Assembly: GCF_026151205.1 (NCBI RefSeq)
Contig: NC_087084.1
Coordinates: 11,993,453 to 12,057,452, forward strand
DNA length: 64,000 nt
Source: Bolinopsis microptera
Lineage: Eukaryota; Ctenophora; Tentaculata; Lobata; Bolinopsidae
Direction of reading: 5' to 3'
Shown here: positions 24,664 through 35,670 of the stretch, in pieces
How the letters are laid out: every line of letters starts with the position of its first letter
Numbering within the stretch: the first letter of the stretch is position 1
Translations under genes and position numbers: made by a program
Notes under the pieces: model-generated
What the model saw: the letters and a program-made list of their open reading frames with translations, nothing else
Database searches by the model: none
What the model was told of the DNA's origin: nothing

Positions 24664-25245
24664 CCTTACAAGACATTTTTGTGGCGGACCAATTTGCGAC
24701 GACCGAAATTTTGACGGTCCGAAAATATGGCGAAATTGAACAAAAACCGTCACATTTCGGACGTCACAGAAAATAAGGGTATTTTTCATCATTTTGTTTT
24801 CTGACACAAAGGAAATTCAAAATTTTCTAAAAATCGGTAAAATAATGTTGAAACAAAATAAAACTTATAAATCGATTTCTTCATCTTCCTCTAAGGGGTC
24901 CGGCTCGACTCTTTCAGTTTCACTTATTGAGTTTGGTATTAAATTGTTTATCTTGACTTAGTCTCTTATAAAACGTTTATGTTAGCACATAAATGTAATT
25001 TATTGTAAATTTAAAACGTATTACTTGACATTAAATTCATCATGGAATATTGTGTTTATTTGTCCCACCATCATATCACTAACTTTTCAAGAACAAAATG
25101 AATCGATGAAGCCACAATTATTGGAATAAGCTAAAAATAATGCGACGGATTCTATTACGACGACCGAAATTTTGGCGGTCCGAAAATATGGCGAAATTTT
25201 CGGAAAACCGCCACATTTCGTACGTTATAAATATGTCTTGTAAGG
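24664..25245. mobile_element. TA-flanked inverted-repeat element, CCTTAC family, copy B
   Basis: CCTTACAAGACAT ends are inverted at both sides and bordered by TA. Internal direct repeats (ACGACCGAAATTTTG..CGG, ATATGGCGAAATT) parallel those of copy A at 10800-11601. On the minus strand, about 24880-24950, a frame ends ETERVEPDPLEEDEEIDL before a stop. This acidic tail is similar to copy A. Confidence 0.75.
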
Positions 25246-25247
25246 TA

Positions 25248-25713
25248 AATATGATTAAATAAAGGGTATGTTAATACAAAATTATTTCTTAATAACAGTT
25301 CTTGATATTGAATTAAGTTTAACTAAGTGCTGATCCTATGTGATCCTATTCCCTTTGTGCAATATAAACCTTTCTTGAGGCAAATTTTCAGATGGATCAA
25401 TATTTTGGCAACAGGAATATCAATTTTCCTTGCCCCAGGTCAAGATTCATGCGAGATGGCGAGAGAGGCTCATCGCACAAAATCTTAAAATAAACACAGA
25501 AAAAAAAACTAACAAAAAAATGTGTGAGAAAATAGAAAAAATGTAATTTAAAAGTTTTAAGCGACACAAAAATGTACTTTATTATTAATCAACTATATAC
25601 AGCAAACACAAGATAATAGGAAATAAATCATAAAATCGAGTGGCCGAGTAGTCTCGACTCACCCATAGCTTCTCCATAAGCAAGAAAACAACAATTTCAA
25701 GAAAACAACAATT
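25248..25713. other. 3' flank of the minus-strand RT element
   Basis: By position this is the 3' UTR of the retroelement at 25714-29624. Nothing else was recognised. Confidence 0.4.
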
Positions 25714-26865
25714 TTATTTAGTATCAATTAAGCGTCTATCATGAGCTTTGTACACTAAATCGTTGAAATTACTTAAACTAAATCTTTTATTTACAATCAC
25801 AATAATATTCTTCGTCATAATGTCTTTTAATAATAAATCAAATAAATTTGAACGAGGTCTGCCCCTCCTTCCTTTGTAGTCAAGACATCCTAAACATGCA
25901 AATCTAAAAGATAAGAAAGCGGGAGTGTCATCACCACTTCTGAGAACGTGCCCAAGCATCTTCCATCGTGCTTTCTTGATCCTTATAGTAAGAGGACTGA
26001 CATTACATCTCTTATATAAGTTCTCGTTACTGATAACCGTAGGCCAATAGGTGTTGATTATCTGTCTCAGATGCTTCCTTTGAAGAACGTCGACAGATGC
26101 CATTACGGTTTCAGGAGCAGCCCAGCTGCTACAGTTATACAACAACACTGAAGTGACAAGAGCTTCGTACAACTTCAGCTTTCTACTCTCACTGATCTGA
26201 ACAGAACTATTCAACCAGACTTTCTTGTAGGTGTAGAAGGCAACATTGGCTTTGTTGCGTCTGCTGACAATATCTCTTTTTGAACAGAGCTTTGATCCTA
26301 ATAGCACTGACTCTCGCCACTCTTCATTTCCTCTGATTTTATTGCCATGGGCATCCAAAGCATCTGTCTCTGCCAAATACACTCTTGTAAACACCGTCTT
26401 TGATTCGTTAACAAAGAGGCTCCAGTCCTTTAGTATGTCACTGGCAATCTCTAGTATCTTCACCAGACTCTGACCATCTTCACTCAGAAGCTCAGCATCG
26501 TCAGCATAGGCGGACTCTAACGGGAGGCCTCTATCAGAGACTGGGGGGTTTGGTCTAGGAATTGTGACACTGATCACGGCTCTGATGTGATTCAGGGCAC
26601 CGGCAAGGGTCAATGTAAACACTTTACCTGCCAGACTGTCTCCCTGGTAAGCTCCAATATTAATCACGAATTCACCAGACTCAGCTCTGTTGACCGTCAC
26701 CTTGAGCTTTGTATTTGAGAGGAGGTACTGAACCAGGCGAATGTCGTCTCTAGAGCATCCTGCATCAATGAGGAGGTTGATGATGGTCTGTCTGCGGATG
26801 GTATTAAACGCAGCGGTCATGTCAATGTTGATTTTACTATACTCAAACTCGCGCCTGGTAACCAC
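25714..26865 (-). pseudogene. Non-LTR reverse transcriptase, palm to C-terminus (divergent clade)
   Basis: An open frame reads FEYSKINIDMTAAFNTI (first catalytic Asp), GAYQGDSLAGKVFTLTLAG and YADDAELL (catalytic Asp pair). It then has the C-terminal RWKMLGHVLRSGDDTP and GRRGRPRSN. The upstream fingers lie at 28945-29624 on the same strand. The two parts are separated by a transposon with a readable target duplication and join in frame (LTSA to SVVTRREF). Not the CR1-like lineage seen elsewhere. Decayed relatives occur at 35930-36445 and 51885-52105. Confidence 0.85.
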
Positions 26866-26869
26866 TGAT

Positions 26870-28940
26870 GGGCATATTTCAAAACTATAGAATGTTACGG
26901 TGTGACAATTTTACCCATTTTTTCCGAAAAATGTCCAAGAAAACAGGTTCATTATTGGTTAAATTATGTTTCTAATGCTTTTCAAACCTACGATTTACAT
27001 ATCTGCCAAAGAAAATAGTGAGAAATCAATCCGTTTTTGAGTAATTAAAAGTCGAAATTTGGTTACGGAGTGACTAGATAAATTTTCAGATTTTGGTACA
27101 CGCATATTCTGACCTAATTTTTATCTCAGATATTCTTGAAAGTTGCATTTTGACGGCTTCCAGGCACTTTTCAGACATTTTCCTTCAATAATTAATCAAG
27201 AAAAAGTGTGTATTGCCTAAGGAATAAAAAATTTGAGGCTTCAAAAATTTTGGGGATTGTTACGGAGTGACTGTTACGGAGTGACGCATCAAACAGTCTC
27301 TCATTCCACTCGAATTTTTCATCATTTTTCATCCTGTTCCTAGCTCTAAATAGTAGAATTCTTTTCAAAATTAGATAGATAACACTTAAACAAGGTAGAC
27401 ACACAAATTTATTGATGTGAAATAAATCAAATCTGGTACAATTCATTAGTCTTGATCACAATTATGAATAAAAATACGATCATGTGATAAAAAATCAACC
27501 CTGTAGCTTACAACTCTGTAAATTTCCCTTAAAATACAGCACATTTAAATCACTGTTTGAAAAATATAAACAACTGCAAAAAATCAGTCTCATTGGTTTA
27601 ACTTTCTACAAATATTACTCGGTTAAGAATCTGTTACAGAGTGACATATCATAATGAAATATTTAAAAATCTGGGCTTATTTGTTTAAAGTTATAAACAA
27701 ATAAACTGTACAATGTACACAGATTAACGAAAATTCAAACCTTTACACCCCACTTATAAGCAAGTTCAGGTACTTCAAACTCTATTCTTCTCCCTGTTCC
27801 CGGCAAAAGGTTCGGCATACCAATAGCTCCTTTCACGTCACTAAGTTCGTTATCATGGACGTCCTCTTTGTCAGGCCATTTCCAGATTGATCCAGGTTTT
27901 CCAGCTGATACAAGGCACTTAACGGTAAGGTTACTGCTGTCTGGCTTGCCAATAACTTTTCCTGGGTAAAGTTCACCCTCCCAGTTAACAATCACGAATT
28001 GATCAATGTTGTAAGTTTCACAGCTGTTAGAAGATGATGGTGTTTCCTCCTCTCCAATAACTGTTGTTGAAGTCGTCTGAGCAGATGATTCATCGGCATA
28101 CTCTCTCTTCTTTATCAAAGATCCATCAACTGACGTGTCCCTAAAGGTAAGGATGCAGCTGTTATCTTTGAAAGAACGGACAATGTGGTGCACTTTCAAG
28201 GTTCCTGGAACTGGTCTTGCTTTCCTTCTGCACTCCTCTTCCATACCTGAGGCTAGATCTCCAACATACACGACATTGGTGTCAGCTGACAAGCTAGGAA
28301 TTATGCAATCTGGCATCATTATTACAAACCAGATCAATAACAACTGTAAATCTTGAAATGTCAATAAAAAAATTCGTTACGGAGTGACAATGTCCCTTGA
28401 ATTTGTCACTCCGTAACACAGCGTTACGGAGTGACCAAAGTTTGGCTCATCATATCTCCTCTTAAATTATAATGTTATCAATCGAAAATGTTGGAAAATC
28501 TTAGTGTAAGGTCACTGAGATACTTCAGAAAATATGGAATGCAATAGGCGTGTAGTTAAGAGAATAGATAACTTTTTGACACTTTTTTGTTACGGAGGGA
28601 CAAAATTTTTTAAACCACATTTTCCCCATGTTAGCTCTTTCTCCTTGATTGGGCTTTATATCAGTCTGTAAAAATGAAATCTCATATACTAACACACAAA
28701 ATTTGGGTTTAGTTCAAGCAAAGGCCTAATCTAGAGACGTTATGAAGTAGAGCACACTTTTGAGGATTGTTTTAGTGTCGATGATAGAATGAGCTATTTT
28801 TGCATGATAGAGTAGATTGATGTCTCCAATATTGCAGATTTTCAAAGTATAAAGTTCAAACATTCTAAAATTTCCAAAATTGGATTGATAAAAGCATTTC
28901 TGAAATTTCCTCCAAGTGGAACCAGTTTTGAAATATGCCC
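26870..28940. mobile_element. 2.07-kb TIR transposon inserted in the RT; 4-bp target duplication
   Basis: The termini are perfect inverted copies of GGGCATATTTCAAAACT, flanked by TGAT (26866-26869 and 28941-28944). Excising it with one TGAT restores the RT reading frame. The interior carries about nine copies of GTTACGGAGTGAC or its complement (for example near 26913, 27064, 27257, 27275, 27632, 28377, 28405, 28424 and 28593). They cluster toward both ends like transposase-binding repeats. It contains one protein frame (27735-28364, minus). The superfamily is not assigned. Chapaev and Sola1/2 also make 4-bp duplications. Confidence 0.88.
27735..28364 (-). CDS. Transposon-encoded protein fragment with a YPGKV module
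   Basis: 209 codons open within the TIR element. The central segment has PGTLKVHHIV. The C-terminal half has FVIVNWEGELYPGKVIG followed by VKCLVS...IWKWPDKED. I associate this Tudor-like YEG.LYPG.V...WKWP pattern with proteins of cnidarian DNA transposons. That is recollection, not a search result. The N-terminal hydrophobic stretch (LLLIWFVIM) is probably read-through of intron or 5' sequence. No catalytic transposase motifs are visible, so the element looks internally deleted. Confidence 0.6.
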   Translation of the reverse strand: MTFQDLQLLLIWFVIMMPDCIIPSLSADTNVVYVGDLASGMEEECRRKARPVPGTLKVHHIVRSFKDNSCILTFRDTSVDGSLIKKREYADESSAQTTSTTVIGEEETPSSSNSCETYNIDQFVIVNWEGELYPGKVIGKPDSSNLTVKCLVSAGKPGSIWKWPDKEDVHDNELSDVKGAIGMPNLLPGTGRRIEFEVPELAYKWGVKV

Positions 28941-28944
28941 TGAT

Positions 28945-29624
28945 GCAGATGTCAACATTCTCTGAGACCAAACCAGGTCAGCACAACTGCGACCCTGCTT
29001 GTATGCCGCCTGCCAAGGTCCAGTGTACATATCAACGTGGTAATTGATTCTGTTCAAGGCTACGAGGGATAGGACTTTTCGAGTTCCATTTAGCAATGTG
29101 AGGGGCCGGATAGACTTAACCGGACCTCGGGGTTTTCCTGGCTTCTGAAGGGGTGTCAGGATACCTTCTCCAATAGCTGGGATGTATGTGTTGGTCTCAA
29201 AGGAGAGATTGTAGATCCTAGCCAACTCATATTGGAGGGGATATCCAGCAGCTTTCATTAGCTCATTAGGTATACCGTCAGGGCCACACGCTCTACCAGA
29301 TTTCAGCTTCATAACAGCACGGCCAACTTCTTCAGGTGTTATGGGACAGAGGAGGCTTCCAGGAGGGTCTATGAATGCTGGGAGGTGGGGTTCATCTTTG
29401 TCATTGAACTCATTATTAAAGTATTCTTTAATAGCTTCTGCTTTTAATGAGTCAGATCCTAAGGTGTTGCCGTCTGCATCGTGGACAGTCACTCCATCTT
29501 TCTTGGGGTCTGCCCTTGGGAACACATCTAGCCTTCCAGGTGGTAATATACTTCGCTCTGTGTTGGAACGCAGTATTGCACGCAAACAGACCATTATCAA
29601 CAATAAAGTCCAGTAGAAACTCAC
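28945..29624 (-). pseudogene. Non-LTR reverse transcriptase, finger region (continues at 25714-26865)
   Basis: The frame includes LKSGRACGPDGIPNELMKAA, ILTPLQKPGKPRGP, IRPLTLLNGTRKVLSLV and YKQGRSCADLVWSQRML, the RT fingers. After ACATCTGCATCA it is cut by the transposon at 28940. Upstream of about 29600 no endonuclease is recognisable. Confidence 0.85.
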
Positions 29625-29715
29625 TTTATACTAGTTGTAAATTCTAGTTGTAAATTCGGAACTTAGTGCGGTGTGAGATCACGTGGTTAAAGTATAACAA
29701 CTTTGCCGCGCGCAA

Positions 29716-29946
29716 TTAGTGCGAGATTTTGACGAGTTTAGTATAAATCTCACCCCAATATTGCGAGTCTGGCTGCGAGATTTCGGCACCCTCTTTCAGC
29801 ACTACATATTCGGTCGCGCGCTTGCATTTCCATTGCTTTTCAGCGTGTTTATTCTTCTTTACCATGCAGCGGCCCGGCCCCATAATACTATTCCTCAACT
29901 TGCTGGCCTTTTCGTCTTTATCATCAAGCCGACTTTTCATGGTCAT
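29716..29946 (-). CDS. Unrecognised small open frame
   Basis: 76 codons, basic in the middle (MVKKNKHAEKQWKCK) and richer in GC than its surroundings. No family was recognised and no splice evidence seen. It could be a small gene, a 5' remnant of the adjacent retroelement, or chance. Confidence 0.2.
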   Translation of the reverse strand: MTMKSRLDDKDEKASKLRNSIMGPGRCMVKKNKHAEKQWKCKRATEYVVLKEGAEISQPDSQYWGEIYTKLVKISH

Positions 29947-30536
29947 TGAACTTTTGGTATTGATTGTTTTGAATTATCACTGGTTGTGTTACTCTGACGG
30001 CTTACTTTTCTGTACTGTCTAAGTCTTAAAGGATACTAGTTGTTGTCGATATTAATCGGTTTATAAGATCAAGATTCACAGTGGTTACTATATAATAGTT
30101 ACCATGGTTACCATTAAAGGAGGTCCGGTAATGGTCGAAATCTCAAGGTGCTATTCCTGGCTACAGTCGACTCCATCTTTCTCAGAATATACTTGACACT
30201 GCCATAGGCACAGTGGATATTTCTTCATTAAAAGTTTGAAAAAGGGTCTCTTCAACTGTAGACCTGACTTATTAATCCTAGCAGGTAATTAACTCTGGAT
30301 CCTCATCACATTGATTCCATTCTAAATTCTAGCCATAAACAAAACAAATATTACCAGATTATAACTCCGTTTACCATAATTTGATATGTTCCAGTATGAA
30401 CGAGGCCTTCCCCGGACAAATCCTTAAATGCCAGTCTTCTCTAGCTGAAGTACGAACTGTATAATTTATCAGATAAAGTATATTACAAGGTGCTCTGATG
30501 ATAATTTTAGTAAAATAATTAATAATTGCCAAAAAA

Positions 30537-30612
30537 ATGGCCGTCGACGAGATTCGAACCCAGAATTAGCTGCTTAACGGCCGTGCCCTAAACTGGGGCG
30601 CTACGTGAGGCT
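30537..30612 (-). repeat. tRNA-like relic (SINE head or tRNA pseudogene)
   Basis: The minus strand has a perfect B box (GGTTCGAATC), an A-box-like TAGCGCCCCAGTTTAGG and a T run after the 3' end. The acceptor and anticodon stems do not pair properly, so it is not a working tRNA. Confidence 0.5.
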
Positions 30613-30809
30613 TATCAGATTTACAATATGTAACATTATATACTTTATAAAAATACACACGTAAATTTTTCGTTATGTATGGATCCAAATTACAGCGGCA
30701 TACTTACAATTCTGAGAAATAAACATCAAGCGACATACTTACAATTTCGCTTGAAAGGGAAATCTTTTTAAATACAAAGTAATTTGTGGGGCAAGAAATT
30801 TTGCAGGCT

Positions 30810-30832
30810 GGGGGGGGGGGGGGGGGGGGGGG
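30810..30832 (+). repeat. Run of 23 G
   Basis: Mononucleotide tract about 150 bp before the ATP synthase d coding exon. Its length is prone to assembly error. Confidence 0.95.
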
Positions 30833-30978
30833 AAATCGCACTTTTAGTCTCAAAATCCAATCTCATCGCACTTTTTTTAGAATCTTGATAGGGGTTCGGT
30901 TCCTTGCTGAGCATTTTCGGAATTTGACAAACTTTTCTGATAGAAATTTGTGTTTCACTGAAAATTGTTGCAGGTATT

Positions 30979-31437
30979 ATGGCAGGACGCAAAGTGTTCG
31001 ATTTCATCAAAATCACTGGCCAGCTCCCCAAGGCAGTCCGTGCTGATTTCGGTGGTTTACGTTCAAAGTTTGAATCTTCTCATGCATCAGTGACTGCTTT
31101 GCCAAGTGCTCTGGTGGATATTGACTGGAGTTACTATTCCTCTCGAGTTGCTGATCCTGCTCTAGTTGAAGATTTTAAAGCTAAATATGCTGCTGTGACC
31201 ATCCCTAAGCCAGAGGATACACAGTCCGCTGGTATTGGAGCTGCTGAAGCCAACTTCAAGAAGGAAATGGCTGAATATTTGGCAGGAGCTGAGACACGCA
31301 TTGCTAAGTTCGAGGCAAGTCTTGCTGGTCTTCACGCAGAGAAACCATTAGAAGACATGACAGTTTCGGAGTATCTGGCAGACAAACCTGAGCTTAGAGC
31401 AAGGATTGAAGCCGATATTGAATCTAGGGCTTTGTAG
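30979..31437 (+). CDS. ATP5PD: ATP synthase peripheral stalk subunit d, mitochondrial
   Basis: One uninterrupted coding exon of 152 codons (MAGRKVFDFIKITGQLPKAV at the start). The family is about 160 residues in animals. Diagnostic segments are ALVDIDWSYYSSRV near residue 40, FKAKYAAVTIPKPED near 65, and a helical C-terminal half with KFEASLAGLHAEKPLEDMTV. The subunit lies in the peripheral stalk of mitochondrial F1Fo ATP synthase, linking Fo to F1. There is no cleavable presequence, as is usual for this subunit. An acceptor site lies four bases before the ATG, implying a leader exon. AATAAA follows at 31602. Confidence 0.93.
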   Translation: MAGRKVFDFIKITGQLPKAVRADFGGLRSKFESSHASVTALPSALVDIDWSYYSSRVADPALVEDFKAKYAAVTIPKPEDTQSAGIGAAEANFKKEMAEYLAGAETRIAKFEASLAGLHAEKPLEDMTVSEYLADKPELRARIEADIESRAL

Positions 31438-31601
31438 AGTACCTGTTAATTCATGGAACTAAGTAAAAAAAACTGATATACAAATATTAATGATTTGAGA
31501 AAGGTTTATACAGTTCATGACTCCTAATTTATTCAAGTTTTTGAAGTTACAAATTGTTCTAATTTCTATAAAGGTTCGATCTGTTGTTGTTATTGTAAAA
31601 G

Positions 31602-31607
31602 AATAAA
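31602..31607 (+). promoter_or_regulatory. Polyadenylation signal of ATP5PD
   Basis: AATAAA 165 bases after the stop, followed by a GT/T-rich stretch (TTGTTTTGGTTT). Confidence 0.6.
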
Positions 31608-31840
31608 TCCATTGTTTTGGTTTATGAATTGATGATGAGATCTAGCCATATAAAGTTTCCCATGTCTTATCATAAAATTTAAATCTGATATCCTTACCAA
31701 ATATTTATTTTTTTGATACATTATTCACTATACCAACTAGCTAAGAACTGGTTGCTAATGTCCCAAATCTAAGTATGATCATTCTACAAAACCAAATACA
31801 AGCCATTATACAATTCCCATGACAAGAGATATTGCTAGGT

Positions 31841-34800
31841 ATGGTAGTGGCAATGGGTGAATTGTACTCCGACGATAGTCTTGACTTTGGGGTGGATAGT
31901 TCAGAAGATACAGAGGATGCTAGTGAAACAGGTAAATATGTTCAAGATCGATTGATAGTCAACTGTTACTAACGAATCAATCGTTGTAATCAGTGCCTAT
32001 TATATGAAGCTCTTGATCTTGTCCTCATTTCAATCATTTTGCAAATGCATAATAAATATATATATATCATTAGGATATCAATCACAAAAGAATGAATAAT
32101 TTGCCAACATTATTTTGTAGATCAAATCAAGACAGAAGACAGTGCTAACATAGAGACAGAGCGGTGTAACGCAGTTCACGAGAAGGTTCATAATTTGAGG
32201 GACCTACTGAGACAGCTGCAAAGTGGAACTCTGCCGGGATACCTATCAAAGTAATTATACCTCAGCAGTTAATTAATACAGTTAATTAATACATATTATA
32301 TCAAGCTATTAGGATTTGTGTGCATGCAATATGGTTACAATTCAATTTATTAGTATGCATTATACCGGACTGACTTGTTTTTCACCCTGGAGATTTTGTG
32401 TCCTTAAAATTTTAATAAATTTACCGGGATATATGGTACATTACTGCCAAATTGGGCGATTTTTCGTTTAAAAACGTAAATGTTTATAATTTAAATCCCT
32501 CGCAGGCTGGCTAAAATAGAGCAACTCTATGAGGAACGAATGCACCGATGTCAAGTTGAAAAAGAGTTGGATCTTCAAATGGTATGTTTGTGAAGAGGAA
32601 AAATTTGTTTGAATAGTTTAAAGATAGACCATGATTTATTTTCAATTTTTTTTTCTACTTCTAGTACACTGTACAGTAAATCATCATGTCATCTCGGAAT
32701 TAATTATATTATATACTTATTACTCACATAATTGCAGGCAGAAGACAAGTTCATCGCTGAGAATCAGCGATTGAGGGAAGAATATGAGGCAAAGAAATTG
32801 AACCTGAAAGACAATCTGTTAGCAAGTATTTTAGCAATAATTATAAATAAATAAAATTAATAAATAAAATTATAAATAAATTCCGATATTTGTTAAGCAT
32901 TTAAGTCATTCAAGCGAGACTTAGTATGGATATCTCTAATTATGTACATGTATTTGTTCCGTATGCAACTTAATGAGATAATCATAAGTGGCTGATTAAT
33001 TAATTAATTAATTTCCAGGCTTGGAAGAAAAGAAGAAACAGATAGAGACAGAACACAGTGTGGTAGAGCTGACTGGAGCTCCTTTAGATAGTTTAGATAA
33101 CAGACCATCTTTTACAAGGAAACTGAGACGCCGACAAAATGATCCCGTAAGTTGGGAATATTTTGTGATTTTGTCACTTTTGTCACGTTGTGACTCTCGC
33201 CCATAGATTTTTTGAGACTTGTCAAGTTTCATTTTAATTAATTAATTAATTTCAAAAGTCACTTACCCACATGGTCACCTTTTTAGGTCTCCTTGTAGAT
33301 AAAATACATTAATAAATTTATCTATTTATTAGTAAATAAAGTTTAATCTCACAGGAAAAAGAAGATAACAAGCAGAACAAGCCCCCGTCCCCCGTTATCT
33401 CGTACTCTTTAACCGAGCAGGAAATAGAGGAGGACCTCCTACAGGTTACTACGATCTAGCATGTTTTAAAAGAGCTCGTTTCTTCTGGAATAGATATTAG
33501 TTTTGTTTGTGCGGTTGTTTTAACAAATTGTGCTTAGTGTGTTAAAGCGTATTGTGTACTTGCCATGCGGGAATATTGTGTGTGCAATATTTAACACACT
33601 TTACAGTTGCATGTACAATGTACATAGTTAATTAAACAGTTAATTGCACAGTTAATTACACAGTTGATTACATAGTTAACTTTGTCAAATTGTTGTACGA
33701 TATACAACAATTGGACAACTGTTAAATGTTGATATCATACCATTCGATGCAACTCGTTCGTTTACGCAACTATTTGTAACTTATTATGATAAAAATCATT
33801 AAAAATACTTTGTACAGGTGCTGCCGCCCCACAAAGCAGATAAGATCCGAGAGAAAAGAGCAATACAGACCAGCTTTAGTGAGGACACCGAGAGAGACAG
33901 GACTGTTAATGACATTAAGGTACGTGGTGTGACGTCACAACAGCGGTGTGACGTCACAGCAGAAAGTAGAGCTAAAATTTCATTACATTCCAGGTTGACG
34001 TCACAACAGTATAAACGCAGCGATGTGTTAATCCCAATACTGAATACACACATTACTGGGTGTCTAATTTTTAACGTATATATTTTTTAACGTATAATTT
34101 TTAACGCTTACACGTCACAACAGAAATTCGAAGTGAAAATTTAGCGATTCCTTCATGCTACAGTGACTAAAAATATCACTGTACTATTGACACATTTCGG
34201 CACCATTACATGGTTTAACCGCCGTGTTTTGGTTTAGCCGAAATAGATTTTACTAGTGTTTTCCATTTTACTAGTGTTTTCTCACTCCGGCTGCAGTCTG
34301 ATAGTGTTGAGTTTCATTAATAATCCCCTAACAGTCATAAATCATGTTGTTGCCTTATTGTAGATACTTCGGTCTTGTGTAATTGTAATACATTGTTGTA
34401 GCAGAAAATTCTAGATACGATAAACAGATAAAGATACGAAAGAGATACGAAAATTTGATTGAATTTGGAAGTAACATTTAACAATTACAGATTGAGGACG
34501 GAAGATTGTATTACGACAAGAAATGGTACGGGAGGTACCAGAACGTGTTTGTGGAATGTAGAGAATTTGGCAAAATACCAGCAGTCATCCAGTCCATTTG
34601 TATGAGGTAACATTTTGGTTTGATTTGCTGTTTTAACTGTGTGAATTTCTCATAGAAATAAACGTCTTGGTCGTTTAAATCGTTGAATCGTAGTTGTATC
34701 TTCGCTTGTTCTGTTACATATTTTGTAGATTTCCTCTGTTCAGTTGTACAAAATTGTTTGCTTTATTTCAGTGACATAGTAGTAAAGAAAGTTACAGATC

Positions 34801-34868
34801 TATCAAAAATAAAGATCACAATACCACAACTGCAGAAAGGAAAGTTCACACTCAAAAGGAGATGTTGA
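31841..34868 (+). CDS. SUDS3: Sin3-HDAC corepressor subunit, SUDS3/Sds3 family
   Basis: Nine exons: 31841-31931, 32121-32250, 32506-32581, 32738-32825, 33019-33146, 33355-33444, 33818-33919, 34491-34606 and 34772-34868. All borders are GT/AG and the total is 305 codons plus stop (human about 328 residues). The N-terminus has the acidic [11 protein letters not shown] block. The middle is a long coiled coil (about 40-140) ending in [15 protein letters not shown]. Then come [11 protein letters not shown] and, near the C-terminus, the capped-Tudor-like segment [23 protein letters not shown]. Sds3 proteins hold the Sin3-HDAC complex together through the coiled coil. BRMS1 is the nearest alternative. 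DTEDASE and RKLRRRPNDP-like blocks favour SUDS3. An alternative ATG exists at 31853. Confidence 0.92.
33930..34003. promoter_or_regulatory. Cluster of three CRE palindromes in SUDS3 intron 7
   Basis: TGACGTCA occurs at 33930, 33949 and 33996, two of them followed by CAACAG, with a partial fourth near 34109. It matches the consensus of CREB/ATF factors. It lies about 10 bases inside the intron. It may also be a decayed tandem repeat. Confidence 0.6.
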
Positions 34869-35670
34869 TAGCGATGTGAAGTTGTTAAGTCAACTAAGTC
34901 AGTAATTTGAGTCACGTGGGTTATTGAGAGGCTAACTCAGGCTAAGTAAGACCAAAGTGGCACTTTGAAAGTTGTAGTCCCAAGTCCAAGGGTAAGAGCC
35001 GGCAGAAATCAGAATGGACTACAGATTACTTATTACCAAACTCTGATGGACAAACATTGTCATTGACCTTCTTATTTAAAGTTCAGGCCCTGTTACCTGA
35101 ATGAATGTATGAAATGCTGAGTACGAAGTTATTTATATTATATAACTTAACTGGTAATATTCTAAATGTAACGAATAATTACGTTACCCCGGTTACACAA
35201 CATCACTGATCATAATATCAGAATCCTGGATGAAATATGTTTTTATTGAGCTATGACTTTTATGCTGTATAATTTTATTATTATTTTGAAAGTTCATTAT
35301 ACGTCTGATCTCTTTCACTTCCCAAACATGGGAATGAAAGTATTTAATATTTATCTATAATTTTTATTGTGAATTTACAATATTTTAATACCATTTTCTT
35401 TTATTCGTGTGACTTTGTGTAGTTCAAGATTGTACGACCCTCAATCCTCATACTGCCAATATTTCCACCTTATTTCAAACACTTCTCCTTGTCATGAACT
35501 AAATCTACAAATTTACCGCGGTGCCATTTCTAAACCTGACTTATCGGTTATATTACTTAGTTACTAATTACTTATTACTAATTAAATTACTAATTACTAA
35601 CTTCTAATTTATTAAATAATAATATTACTGATTTACTAATAAAGCAACTAAAAACTAGGTCCCCAGAGAA
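34869..35670. other. SUDS3 3' end and citrate synthase promoter interval
   Basis: AT-rich, with TTACTAATTA repeats around 35560-35640. A possible acceptor (CCCCAG) lies 5 bases before the citrate synthase ATG. No other gene was seen. Confidence 0.5.

Larger units (their letters stand above)
29947..30978. other. Upstream region of the ATP synthase d gene
   Basis: It probably holds a non-coding first exon, because the ATG at 30979 is preceded by a good acceptor (TTGTTGCAG at about 30974). That exon was not identified. It contains a tRNA-like relic (30537-30612) and a run of 23 G (30810-30832). Confidence 0.5.

Noticed and set aside
30537..30612. Functional tRNA gene
   Set aside because: The A and B boxes are good, but the acceptor and anticodon stems do not pair; more likely a SINE or pseudogene.
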